Assembly (NCBI RefSeq): GCF_012726265.1
Contig: NZ_JAASAG010000006.1
Span: 310,001-374,000 of the forward strand
Length of the DNA stretch: 64,000 nucleotides
Source: Streptomyces sp. HNM0575
GTDB taxonomy: Bacteria > Actinomycetota > Actinomycetes > Streptomycetales > Streptomycetaceae
Direction of reading: 5' to 3'
Shown here: piece by piece, positions 18,405-26,622 of the stretch
Numbering within the stretch: the first letter of the stretch is position 1
How the letters are laid out: each line of letters begins with the position of its first letter
Notes under the pieces: model-generated
What the model saw: only the letters and a program-made list of their open reading frames with translations
Told to the model about the DNA's origin: nothing
Database searches by the model: none
Position numbers and translations under genes: made by a program

Positions 18405-19529
18405 ATGTCACTCGCAACGGAGACACAGGCCGCGACGGACGAGGTCGCCAAGCTGGCCGGGGCGCAGGCCGCGCAGGCCGACACCGAGCGCAGGGTGAGC
18501 CCGGACGTGATACGGGCGGTCGTGGACGCCGGCTTCGCCCGCTGGCGGGTGCCGTCCCGCTGGGGCGGCGCCGAGCGCAGCCACAAGGAGCTGACCGCCG
18601 CGGTGGCGAGGCTCGGTGAGGAGTGCCCCTCGACGGCCTGGCTCGCCAGCGTCGCCGCCTACGCCGCCCGGTACGTGGCCTGCCTGCCCGAGCAGGGCCA
18701 GGCCGACGTCTGGGCGGAGGGTCCCGACACGCTGGCGGCGATCGTCTTCAAACCGCTGGGCAAGGCGGACGAGGTGGAGGGCGGGTTCCGGCTCTCCGGT
18801 TCGTGGACGTACGTCAGCGGCGTCGACCACTTCGACTGGGCGCTGCTGACCGGTCCCGCGCCCGGCCCGGACTCCGGCGGTCAGCCGATGAGGCTCTTCG
18901 CGGTGCCGCGGCGGGACTACACGTACGAGGACACCTGGACCTCCCTCGGGATGCGCGGCACCGGCAGCCACACGCTCGTACTGGACGACGTGTTCGTGCC
19001 CGCGCACCGTGTCTGTCTGCGCGAGGACGCGATGCGCGGAGCGATGGTGGGGCATCCGGGACACACCCAGCTGTCGAACCCGGCGGTGAGCGGGCTGATG
19101 TTCGTCGCTCCCGTACTGGGCGCCGCGCGCGGTGCTCTCGGAATCGCGCAGCAGCTCGTGGCGGTCGCCCCGACCGGTCCCCGGGCCGCCGCCGGCCAGC
19201 CGTACCAGGTGGACTTCGCCAGGGCCGCCGGAGAGATCGATGCGGCGCAGCTGCTGCTGGAGCGGGCCGCCGCCGTCGCGGACGGCGACGCCGTGCCGCC
19301 CGAGCTGGCGAACCGCAACCGCAGGGACTGCGCGCTGGCGCTGGAGATGCTGGTCGCCGCGACCGACCGGCTGCTGAGGATCGGCGGGACCAGGGCGCAG
19401 GACGACGCACACCCGATGCAGCGGTACTGGCGGGACGTGCGCTCGGTCGCCAGCCACGCCGTCATGCAGTTCGAGCCCGCGGGCCTCGCCTACACCCTCG
19501 GTCTTCAGGGCCTCGTGGGGCCGACCTGA
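18405..19529 (+). CDS. Group D flavin monooxygenase, acyl-CoA dehydrogenase fold (ActVA-ORF5/HpaB-like)
   Basis: A 374-residue acyl-CoA dehydrogenase-like protein without the usual acyl-CoA context. SRWGGAERSHKELTAAVARL, GSWTYVSGVDHFDWALL, WTSLGMRGTGSHTLVLDDVFVP and the C-terminal RDVRSVASHAVMQFE match the two-component FMNH2-dependent phenol or quinol hydroxylases (ActVA-ORF5, HsaA, HpaB classes). It needs reduced flavin from a partner, most simply the flavin reductase at 21640. ATG 18405 follows AAAGGGG. This enzyme type is common in benzoisochromanequinone and pentangular clusters, less so in angucyclines. Confidence 0.88.
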   Translation: MSLATETQAATDEVAKLAGAQAAQADTERRVSPDVIRAVVDAGFARWRVPSRWGGAERSHKELTAAVARLGEECPSTAWLASVAAYAARYVACLPEQGQADVWAEGPDTLAAIVFKPLGKADEVEGGFRLSGSWTYVSGVDHFDWALLTGPAPGPDSGGQPMRLFAVPRRDYTYEDTWTSLGMRGTGSHTLVLDDVFVPAHRVCLREDAMRGAMVGHPGHTQLSNPAVSGLMFVAPVLGAARGALGIAQQLVAVAPTGPRAAAGQPYQVDFARAAGEIDAAQLLLERAAAVADGDAVPPELANRNRRDCALALEMLVAATDRLLRIGGTRAQDDAHPMQRYWRDVRSVASHAVMQFEPAGLAYTLGLQGLVGPT

Positions 19530-19610
19530 CCGGACCGACGGGACCGCCGGGACCGCCGGGACCTACGGGACGGGACCGCCGGGACGGGACCGGCCGACCG
19601 GCCAACTGAC
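19530..19610. repeat. GGGACCGCC-type tandem repeat after the group D oxygenase
   Basis: The gap 19530-19702 opens with repeated GGGACCGCCG/GGGACCTACG units (to about 19600) and later GGCCCGTTC x2-3 (19620-19645). No open frame with codon bias fits it; AAGGAGAG near its end is the ribosome-binding site of the next gene. Confidence 0.6.
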
Positions 19611-19702
19611 CGATGTGACGGGCCCGTTCGGCCCGTTCGGCCCGAGCGACGTGCCCGTCCCGCCCGGCCGACCGGCCGGGGCGACCTGAAGGAGAGCAGC
19701 GA

Positions 19703-20533
19703 ATGATCTTGGTAACGGGAGCCACCGGGCACGTCGGCAGGCCCCTCGTGAACGAGCTGCTGCGCGCCGGCCGCAAGGTGCGGGCGCTCAGCCGCGAACC
19801 CGCCACCGCCGGCCTGCCCGACGAGGTCGAGGCGGCCGCCACCGCCGAACTGCCGCTGGACGGCGTCACCTCGGTCTTCTTCGTCACCGCCGCGTTCCCG
19901 GGAGGCACGGCCGAGCCGATCGCCCGGATGAAGGCGGCCGGGGTCCGCCGCATCGTCGCCCTGTCCTCGTACTCGGTCCTCGACGACGACCCGAAGAACA
20001 TGATCGGCGTGAAGCACCGCGATCTGGAGCGCCAGATCCGGGAGGCCGGTGTGGAGTGGACGTTCCTGCGTCCCGCCGGCGGGTTCGCGGCGACCGCCCT
20101 GGAGTGGGCGGAGCACATCAGGAACGAGGGCGTGGCCCGTTCGCCCTTCGGGGACGCGCGGACCGCCCCCGTACACGAGCGCGACATCGCGGCCGTGGCC
20201 GCCCGCGCGCTGCTGACCGATGAACTCGTCGGCGAGGCACCGCTGTTCAGCGGGCCGGAGTCGCTCAGCTACGCCGACCGGGCACGGATCATCGGCGAAG
20301 TGACCGGCGAGCCCGTGCGGTTCGAAGAGCTCACGCACGACGAGGCGCGGCAGGAGTGGCTGCGCGCCGGTGTCCCCCCGCACGCCGTGGAGGCGCGGCT
20401 GCGGATGTTCGAGAAGCTGGTCGGCCGCCCGCACGAGATCTCACCGGTCGACCCGTTCCTGGGCAGGCCCGGGCTGAGCTTCGCCCGGTGGGTGGCCGAC
20501 CACGCCAACACATTCCGAAAGGTGACGTCATGA
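19703..20533 (+). CDS. NmrA-like NAD(P)-binding reductase 1
   Basis: A 276-residue atypical SDR (NmrA/QOR2 type). Nucleotide motif TGATGHVGRP at residues 5-14; RMKAAGVRRIVALSSYSV, EWTFLRPAGGFA, and C-terminal FARWVADHANTFR are shared with two paralogues at 20530 and 22158. No Tyr-x3-Lys dyad in the classical place. It overlaps the next paralogue by ATGA. In polyketide clusters such proteins reduce quinone, enone or epoxide intermediates. A deletion relative to its paralogues (about residues 40-55, after SREPATAGLPDEVEAAA) makes it shorter in the second beta-alpha unit. Confidence 0.85.
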   Translation: MILVTGATGHVGRPLVNELLRAGRKVRALSREPATAGLPDEVEAAATAELPLDGVTSVFFVTAAFPGGTAEPIARMKAAGVRRIVALSSYSVLDDDPKNMIGVKHRDLERQIREAGVEWTFLRPAGGFAATALEWAEHIRNEGVARSPFGDARTAPVHERDIAAVAARALLTDELVGEAPLFSGPESLSYADRARIIGEVTGEPVRFEELTHDEARQEWLRAGVPPHAVEARLRMFEKLVGRPHEISPVDPFLGRPGLSFARWVADHANTFRKVTS

Positions 20534-21354
20534 TTCTGATATCGGGAGCCACGGGCAACGTCGGCGGCGAGCTGCTGCGGCAGCTTCACGCGGAAGGGAC
20601 CGCGGTACGGGCGCTCACCCGGGACCCGTCGCGGGCCCGCTTCCCGGCCGGAGTGGACGTGGCCGAGGGCGACTTCGGCGCCCCGGAGTCGCTGGCCGAG
20701 GCCTTCTCCGGGGCGGAGTCCGCCTTCCTGATGATGTCCTCGAACCAGACCGCGGTGCTACGGGAGGCGGCACGCGCCGGAGTGCGGCGGATCGTGCTGC
20801 TGTCCACCATGGCCGTGGAGACCCGCCCGGAGTCCCTGATCGGCAGGCTGCACCTGGAGGCCGAACGTGCCGTAACGGAGTCCGGGCTGGAGTGGACGTT
20901 CCTGCGTCCGGGCCAGTTCGCCTCCAACACCCGTGCCTGGCGCGCCCAGATCGCGGCCGGCGACGTGATCCGTACGCCGTTTCCCCGGGTGGGCCTGCCC
21001 GCCGTTCACACCGGCGACATCGCGTCCGTCGCCCGGACCGCGCTCACCCGGGAGGGGCACGCGGGCGCCGCCTACTCGCTCACCGGCCCGGAGCCGGTAA
21101 CGCCCGTCGAGCAGGTGGCGGCGATCGGCCGGGCCATCGGCCGGGAGCTGCGGCACGAGGAGATCACCGCGGAGCGGGCCGCGGAGGAGATGGCCGCGCA
21201 CATGCCGCCCGAAATCGTCGCCGCCACCCTGGAGTTCGTCGGCAGCCCCACCGAGGCGGAGACCCGGGCACAGCCCACGGTCGAGAAGGTGACGGGCGAG
21301 CCGGCGAGGACGTTCGCGGAGTGGGCGCGCGACAACGCCGACTCGTTCCGCTGA
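20530..21354 (+). CDS. NmrA-like NAD(P)-binding reductase 2
   Basis: A 274-residue paralogue of the previous gene, beginning MILISGATGNVGGELL. Key blocks: RALTRDPSRARFPAGVDV, GVRRIVLLSTMAVE, EWTFLRPGQFASNTRAW, FAEWARDNADSFR. ATG 20530 overlaps the stop of reductase 1, so they are co-translated. The tandem arrangement implies duplication, but the sequences have diverged enough for different substrates. Confidence 0.86.
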   Translation: MILISGATGNVGGELLRQLHAEGTAVRALTRDPSRARFPAGVDVAEGDFGAPESLAEAFSGAESAFLMMSSNQTAVLREAARAGVRRIVLLSTMAVETRPESLIGRLHLEAERAVTESGLEWTFLRPGQFASNTRAWRAQIAAGDVIRTPFPRVGLPAVHTGDIASVARTALTREGHAGAAYSLTGPEPVTPVEQVAAIGRAIGRELRHEEITAERAAEEMAAHMPPEIVAATLEFVGSPTEAETRAQPTVEKVTGEPARTFAEWARDNADSFR

Positions 21355-21360
21355 CGTCCC

Positions 21361-21480
21361 GTGAAGGAGGCGCCCGGTGAAGGAGGCGCCCGGCAGAGGG
21401 GCGTCCGGCAAGAGGGGCGCGCTACGAAGGAGACGCCCGGTGAAGGGGACGCCCGGTGAAGGGGACGCCCGGTGAAGGGG
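21361..21480. repeat. 15-16 bp tandem repeat GGTGAAGGRGRCGCCC
   Basis: Between reductase 2 and the flavin reductase, units such as GGTGAAGGAGGCGCCC and GGTGAAGGGGACGCCC recur about seven times with drift. Each unit carries a Shine-Dalgarno-like GAAGGAG core, so the array is a run of decoy ribosome-binding sites upstream of 21640. No gene is supported within it. Confidence 0.8.
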
Positions 21481-21639
21481 GAGGACGCACGTGAAGGCTT
21501 TGGTCCTGGGCGGGAGAGCCGGCAGCCGCCCGCAGCTGATCACGCACACCTCGGGCGGCCGCCCGCCGGTCACGCCGGTGCCGTACGGGACCGCCCGCCG
21601 GCACGCCGTACGCGCCGCCTGCCGGCAGAGGGCACGACA

Positions 21640-22128
21640 GTGCTGACCCGGCGCGGATTCCGCGACGTACTGGGCTGCTTCGGCACCGGAGTCGTGCTGG
21701 TGACCGCGGAGTCGGGCGGCGGACCGGTCGGCATGGCGGTGAACTCCTTCACCTCCGTCTCGCTCGATCCGCCTCTGATCGCGTTCTGCGCCGCGCTGAC
21801 CTCGACCACGTGGCCGTCCATCCGCGCCACGGGCGGCTTCGCCGTCTCGATCCTCAGCGACGCGCAGGAAGAGGTCTGCCGGACCTTCTCCGCACGCGGC
21901 ACGGACCGGTTCGCCGGCCGGGACTGGGCCAGGACCCCCGCCGGACGTCCCGTGACGGCGGACGGACTCGGCTGGCTGGACTGCCGGATCAGGACGGTCC
22001 AGGTCGAGGGGGACCACGAGCTGGTGATCGCCGAAGCAGTGGACTGGTCAACCGGCGCCGACGCGCGGCCGCTGATCTTCCACTCCGGCCGCTACGCCAG
22101 CCTCAGCGAGCGAACACATGCGAAATGA
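21640..22128 (+). CDS. Flavin reductase (HpaC/ActVB family)
   Basis: A 162-residue FMN-binding split-barrel flavin:NAD(P)H reductase. FRDVLGCFGTGVVLVTAE, VGMAVNSFTSVSLDPPLIAFC and FHSGRYASLSE are the family's conserved blocks. GTG 21640 gives the standard length and follows AGAGG; the frame is open further upstream but encodes low-complexity sequence. It is the probable FMNH2 supplier for the group D oxygenase at 18405 and perhaps for quinone reduction. Its stop overlaps an in-frame ATG (22125) of the next gene. Confidence 0.9.
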   Translation: MLTRRGFRDVLGCFGTGVVLVTAESGGGPVGMAVNSFTSVSLDPPLIAFCAALTSTTWPSIRATGGFAVSILSDAQEEVCRTFSARGTDRFAGRDWARTPAGRPVTADGLGWLDCRIRTVQVEGDHELVIAEAVDWSTGADARPLIFHSGRYASLSERTHAK

Positions 22129-22157
22129 CGCCGACCGTCGGTGAGTTGGAGGATTCT

Positions 22158-22997
22158 GTGCTTCTGGTGACCGGAGCGACCGGGAACGTCGGCCGCAATG
22201 TCGTCGGCCGCCTGCTGGCCGCGGGTGCGGCCGTACGCGCACTGACCCGCGACCCCGCGGCCGCCCGGCTGCCGGCGGGTGCCGAGGTGGCGGCCGGCGA
22301 CCTCGCACGGCCCGAGACGGTGGAGCCTGCGCTGAAGGGCGTCTCCGCGCTGTTCCTGTTCCCCTCGCCGGGTACGGCCGGGCCGGTCCTGCGGGCCGCG
22401 AGAGAACTCGGGGTACGCCGGGTCGTCATGCTCTCCTCGTCCGCCGTCGGGTACTCCGGCGAAGGCGCCGACAACTCCGTCGTCGCCTACCACCGGGAGA
22501 TCGAGCACCAGGTGGAGGACTCCGGGCTGGAGTGGACCGTCGTCCGGCCTGGCGCGTTCGCCGCCAACACCCGGCAGTGGGCACCGCAGATCCGAGCGGA
22601 GGGCGTGGTGCGCGGCCCGTTCGCGGAGGCCGAGATGTCGCTCGTCGACGACCGCGACATCGCGGACGTCGCCACCCGCGCGCTGCTCTCGGAGGGGCAC
22701 TCGGGCGCGAAGTACACGCTGACGGGGCCGGAGTCGCTCACCCAGGCCGAGCAGGCACGGCGGATCGGCGAGGCCCTCGGACGTCCCGTGCGGTACGAGG
22801 AGGTGCCGCCGGATGTCGCACGCGAGCGGATGATCCGCGATCGGGTCCCGGCCGACATGGTGGAGATGACCCTCAAGTTCCAGGCGGGGCTCGTCGGTGT
22901 GCGGGCGCAGGTCACCTCGACGGTCGAGGACGTCACCGGCAGGCCCGCGCGCACCTTCGACCAGTGGGCGGCCGACCACGTGGCCGACTTCCGGTAG
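22158..22997 (+). CDS. NmrA-like NAD(P)-binding reductase 3
   Basis: A 279-residue third paralogue: TGATGNVGRNVVGRLLAAG, RALTRDPAAARLPAGAEV, GVRRVVMLSSSAVGY, EWTVVRPGAFAANTRQW, FDQWAADHVADFR. GTG 22158 is chosen because GGAGG (22148-22152) is 5 nt upstream and the resulting N-terminus aligns with both paralogues; ATG 22125, overlapping the flavin reductase stop, would add 11 residues. It is closer to reductase 2 than to reductase 1 by the shared blocks. Confidence 0.86.
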   Translation: MLLVTGATGNVGRNVVGRLLAAGAAVRALTRDPAAARLPAGAEVAAGDLARPETVEPALKGVSALFLFPSPGTAGPVLRAARELGVRRVVMLSSSAVGYSGEGADNSVVAYHREIEHQVEDSGLEWTVVRPGAFAANTRQWAPQIRAEGVVRGPFAEAEMSLVDDRDIADVATRALLSEGHSGAKYTLTGPESLTQAEQARRIGEALGRPVRYEEVPPDVARERMIRDRVPADMVEMTLKFQAGLVGVRAQVTSTVEDVTGRPARTFDQWAADHVADFR

Positions 22998-23194
22998 CGG
23001 CGGCGGGAGCGGCAGTCCCGGACACGGCGGGGCGGGCCCGGGCCCGGGGTCGGGGCCGGGCCACGGGGCCCGGTGCTGCTCCGGCTCCCCGGGCGAAGTC
23101 CCGCTCCGGCGCCCATCGTTGATCGCTCCCCCTGGCGACTGCCCGGCGACGAGCGCCTGTTTCCAGTTCTACGGCGGATACGAGAGGTCTCCCC

Positions 23195-24760
23195 ATGCCA
23201 GATGTGATCATCGCCGGCGCCGGCCCGACCGGGCTGATGCTCGCCTGCGAGCTGCGGCTTGCCGGCGTGGACGTGGTGGTGCTGGAACGGCTCGCGGAGC
23301 GGAGCGGCGAGTCACGCGCCGGCGGCCTGCACGCCCGGAGCGTGGAGCTCTTCGACCAGCGCGGGATCGTGGACCGCTTCCTCGCGGCAGGCAGGCAGGG
23401 GCCGTTCGCGCACTTCTCGTTCATACCGCTGTCCATCGGTGACCTGCCGACGAGACATCCGTACGCGCTCGCCGTCCACCAGTCACGGGTCGAGCGGCTG
23501 CTGGAGGAGCGTGCGGCCGAACTGGGCGTACGGCTGCGCCGCCCCGCGGAGGTGACCGGTCTGCGGCAGGACGGGACCGGCGTGGAGGTGGAGTTCGCCG
23601 GGGACGGGGGCACCGAGCGGCTGCGAGCGGACTATCTGGTGGGCTGCGACGGCGGGCGCAGCGCCGTACGCAAGCTGGCGGGCATCGGCTACCCCGGCAC
23701 ACCGGCCACGGTGACCGCGCTGCTCGGCGACGTGAAGCTCACCGACCCTCCCGCCGGGATCGTCTTCGGCGCCGAGGGCCGCCGGGAGCACGGCTCCTTC
23801 ATGATCTTCGAGGCCGACCGGCCCGGCATGCACCGGCTGATCACCATGGAGTTCGGCAAGGTCACCAGCAGGGACGCCCCGGTGACTCTGGAGACGCTTC
23901 GCGAGGCATGCGTCAGGATCGCCGGCACCGATTTCGGCATGCACAGCCCGCACTTCCTCAGCAGCTTCAGCGACGCCGCCCGGCAGGCCGACAGGTACCG
24001 CGAGGGACGGGTCCTGCTGGCCGGGGACGCCGCGCACATCCACTTCCCCTCCAGCGGGCAGGGGATGAACCTGGGATTGCAGGACGCCTTCAACCTCGGC
24101 TGGAAGCTCGCCGCGGTCGTCCGCGGGCAGGCGCCCGGGGAGCTGCTGGACAGCTATCACGCCGAACGGCACCCGGCCGCCGAGCGCATGCTCGTCAGCA
24201 CCCGTGCGCAGACCGCCCTCTGGCGACCGGACGCGCAGACCGACGCGCTGCGCGAGGTGTTCGGCTCGCTCGTCGAGTCCGAGGAGGTCAACCGGCGGCT
24301 GGGCGGCGCCTGCACACAGCTCGACCTCCGCTACCCGATGGGCGACGGGCATCCGGCCCTGGGACGCCGTATGCCCGACCTCGACATCAAGACGCCCTCC
24401 GGGCATGCACGCGTCTTCGAGCTGCTGCACGAAGCGCGGCCCGTGCTGCTCGACTTCTCCGGACGGGCCGGGCTGCGTACCGCACTCGACGGCTGGACGG
24501 ACCGGGTCGACCTCGTCGAGGCGGAGTGCCAGGACGAGCACTGGACTTACCCGGTGATCGGCGAAGTGCCGGCCCCCGAGGCCGTTCTGCTCCGGCCCGA
24601 CGGCCATGTCGCCTGGGCCGCGCCGACCGCGCCGACCGCGCCTACGGCGCCGACAGCCCCGACCCTGCCGACCGCGCCCGCCGGCGCGGACGCCGCGGAG
24701 ACCGCCGACGGCCTCAGGTCCGCGCTCACCCGGTGGTTCGGCCCTCCGCACGGCGGCTGA
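23195..24760 (+). CDS. Class A FAD-dependent aromatic monooxygenase 3
   Basis: A 521-residue flavoprotein hydroxylase with GAGPTG (8-13), VGCDGGRSAVRKLAG, LLAGDAAHIHFPSSGQGMN and the C-terminal thioredoxin-like domain. The N-terminus and QSRVERLLEERAAELG region differ from oxygenases 1 and 2, so it is probably specialised for a later step such as ring hydroxylation or cleavage. After VAWA it carries an APTAPTAPTAPTLPTAP linker coded by 9-bp GCGCCGACC repeats (24629-24680), at the same place where oxygenase 1 has an unrelated repeat. ATG 23195 follows AGAGG. Confidence 0.92.
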   Translation: MPDVIIAGAGPTGLMLACELRLAGVDVVVLERLAERSGESRAGGLHARSVELFDQRGIVDRFLAAGRQGPFAHFSFIPLSIGDLPTRHPYALAVHQSRVERLLEERAAELGVRLRRPAEVTGLRQDGTGVEVEFAGDGGTERLRADYLVGCDGGRSAVRKLAGIGYPGTPATVTALLGDVKLTDPPAGIVFGAEGRREHGSFMIFEADRPGMHRLITMEFGKVTSRDAPVTLETLREACVRIAGTDFGMHSPHFLSSFSDAARQADRYREGRVLLAGDAAHIHFPSSGQGMNLGLQDAFNLGWKLAAVVRGQAPGELLDSYHAERHPAAERMLVSTRAQTALWRPDAQTDALREVFGSLVESEEVNRRLGGACTQLDLRYPMGDGHPALGRRMPDLDIKTPSGHARVFELLHEARPVLLDFSGRAGLRTALDGWTDRVDLVEAECQDEHWTYPVIGEVPAPEAVLLRPDGHVAWAAPTAPTAPTAPTAPTLPTAPAGADAAETADGLRSALTRWFGPPHGG

Positions 24761-24774
24761 CCGGGAGCAGGAAG

Positions 24775-24885
24775 CCGGAGCCCGCAGCGAGCCGCAAGCC
24801 CCCTCGCGGACGAGGGGCGGCCCCCATGGAGCCCCGTCCCAGACAAAGACCCCTCGCGGACGAAGACCCGTCGCAGACAACCCGA
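24775..24885. repeat. Imperfect direct repeats before O-methyltransferase 1
   Basis: The 173-bp gap after oxygenase 3 contains CCCCTCGCGGACGA twice (around 24800 and 24850) and AGACAA/AGACCC variants nearby. No gene is supported. The true ribosome-binding site AGGAG (24923-24927) lies beyond it. Confidence 0.5.
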
Positions 24886-24933
24886 CGTGCCATGAACAGG
24901 GCCCGACAGCGCCCACGTTGATAGGAGAACCGC

Positions 24934-25989
24934 TTGTCCACGGATGAACAGACGCAGCCCGCGATCACCGGATTCCCCCCGGAGTTCGCCACGTTGATGC
25001 AGCTCGGCGACCTGGTGACCCCCATGGCCGTACGGGTGGCCGCGCACCTGCACCTGGTCGACCACATCCAGAACGGAGCCCACGACGTCGAGTCGCTCGC
25101 GAAGCTGACCGACTCGCACCAGGACACGCTGCGGCGGCTGATCCGGCACCTGGTCGCCATCGACGTGCTGGAGGAGTCCGCGCCGGACCACTATGTGCCC
25201 ACCGCCCTGGGCGAGTTGCTGGCACACGGCCACCCGCTGACCCAGGTCGGCTGGCTGGACCCGGACCACATGATCGGGCGGGCCGACCTCTCTCTCGTCC
25301 ACCTCTTCGACGCGGTCCGCGGGGGCGGCTCCGTCTACGGGCAGCGCTACGGCAGGGAGTTCTGGGACGACGTCTCGGACGACGCGGTCCTCGGCGCCAC
25401 CTTCTACGACCTGATGGCGAACGGTCAGAAGACCATCTTCAGCGAGGTCGTGAAGCAGCGCGACTGGTCCGGTGTGCGCCGCATCCTCGACGTGGGCGGC
25501 GCCGACGGCGACCTGATCGCCGCCGTCCTGGCGAAGGAGCCCGGGATCAGCGCCACCCTGCTGGAGCTTCCCGGCCCCGCGGCCCGCGCGCGGGCGAGGT
25601 TCGAGGAGGCGGGACTGACCGGCAAGGCCGACGTGGTCGACGGCAGCTTCTTCGATCCGCTGCCGGGGACGGCCGACCTGATCGCGGTGTCGTTCGTGCT
25701 GCACAACTGGCCGGACGAGGACGCCGTACGGATCCTGCGCAACTGCTCGGACGCGCTGGAGCCCGGCGGCTCCGTGCTGCTCATCGAGTGCGCCGACCAG
25801 TCGCCCTCCAAGCCGGACCGGGGCTTCACGAGCGGCGATCTGCGGATGCTGGCCTACTTCGGCGGGCGTGAGCGCACGTACGAGGAGTGGCAGGAGCTGG
25901 CGGTCGCCGCCGGAATGAGGATCGACTCCGTATCCGGCACCCTCGCCTACGGGGCACGCATGCTCAGCCTGGTGAAATCGTCCGACTGA
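24934..25989 (+). CDS. SAM-dependent O-methyltransferase 1 (DnrK/RdmB fold)
   Basis: A 351-residue plant-type small-molecule O-methyltransferase: helical dimerisation domain (1-100), SAM motif RILDVGGADGDL, then FVLHNWPDEDAVRILRN with the likely catalytic His and GGSVLLIECADQ. The fold also includes RdmB-type hydroxylases. TTG 24934 is supported by AGGAG 6 nt upstream; the nearby ATG is out of frame. It ends an operon closed by a strong hairpin. Confidence 0.9.
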   Translation: MSTDEQTQPAITGFPPEFATLMQLGDLVTPMAVRVAAHLHLVDHIQNGAHDVESLAKLTDSHQDTLRRLIRHLVAIDVLEESAPDHYVPTALGELLAHGHPLTQVGWLDPDHMIGRADLSLVHLFDAVRGGGSVYGQRYGREFWDDVSDDAVLGATFYDLMANGQKTIFSEVVKQRDWSGVRRILDVGGADGDLIAAVLAKEPGISATLLELPGPAARARARFEEAGLTGKADVVDGSFFDPLPGTADLIAVSFVLHNWPDEDAVRILRNCSDALEPGGSVLLIECADQSPSKPDRGFTSGDLRMLAYFGGRERTYEEWQELAVAAGMRIDSVSGTLAYGARMLSLVKSSD

Positions 25990-26022
25990 GGTCTCGTCGT
26001 ACGCCGCCGAAAAGGCCGACGG

Positions 26023-26049
26023 CCCGGGGGTATCGAACCGGCCCCCGGG
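26023..26049 (+). terminator. Hairpin terminator after O-methyltransferase 1
   Basis: Perfect 8-bp stem CCCGGGGG (26023-26030) and CCCCCGGG (26042-26049) with an 11-nt loop, extendable by partial pairing of flanking CGACGG/CCGTCG. It lies 33 bp after the stop codon and no T-run follows. Confidence 0.7.
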
Positions 26050-26622
26050 TTCCGCCGTCGCCCTCGCGTGAATTCCCGTCCGTCCGGTGGCGCCGGGAAT
26101 TTTCCGTAGGAACAGATTCCGTTTCCATGGGCGGCGTGGGCTTTCATGAATGTCCGGGCCCCGGGCGCCGGTCTCGCTCGTCCCGCGTAGCACGGGAAAC
26201 CGCGGCCGGTCGTAATCTTCCGGGATTTTCATCAGGCCCCGCAAGGGGAAATCCCGGCCCGCGCCGCCGTCCGGTACCACCCTGGCATCCGCTGAACTGG
26301 GCGGGCTCCCAAGGTGGTTCACATTTGTACTGACCCGGGGCTGCCCACGGGCGACCGCCGGTCCGTCCGCATGCACGGCCGGTACCGGAGAAGCCTCAGC
26401 GGGAGTCTCCGGTCATCCTGAAATCTGCCTGCGAGCCGATGCGTCCGCGCATCGCTATGCCAATCCCGCGCTGGCTGATTCTGTTCGGGAGTTTCAACCA
26501 TGTTTGACAACGAAAAAGCCCGGGTGGCATCGTCTGAGCGCCTATGAAATCCCGCCGTCTCCACCCGGAGATCGGTCTGGATCAGCCATGCGGATCTGCG
26601 ACGCATATTAAGGAGTCACTCT
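26050..26622 (+). promoter_or_regulatory. Non-coding region with promoter for the second tailoring operon
   Basis: About 570 bp, visibly less GC-rich than its surroundings, with no frame showing coding bias. TTGACA at 26504-26509 is the best -35 candidate, with a weak -10 such as CATCGT 18 bp downstream (26528-26533). AAGGAG at 26610-26615 serves the oxidase start. The gap plus flanking terminator indicate that transcription restarts here for 26623 onward; regulator sites are not identified. Confidence 0.5.
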
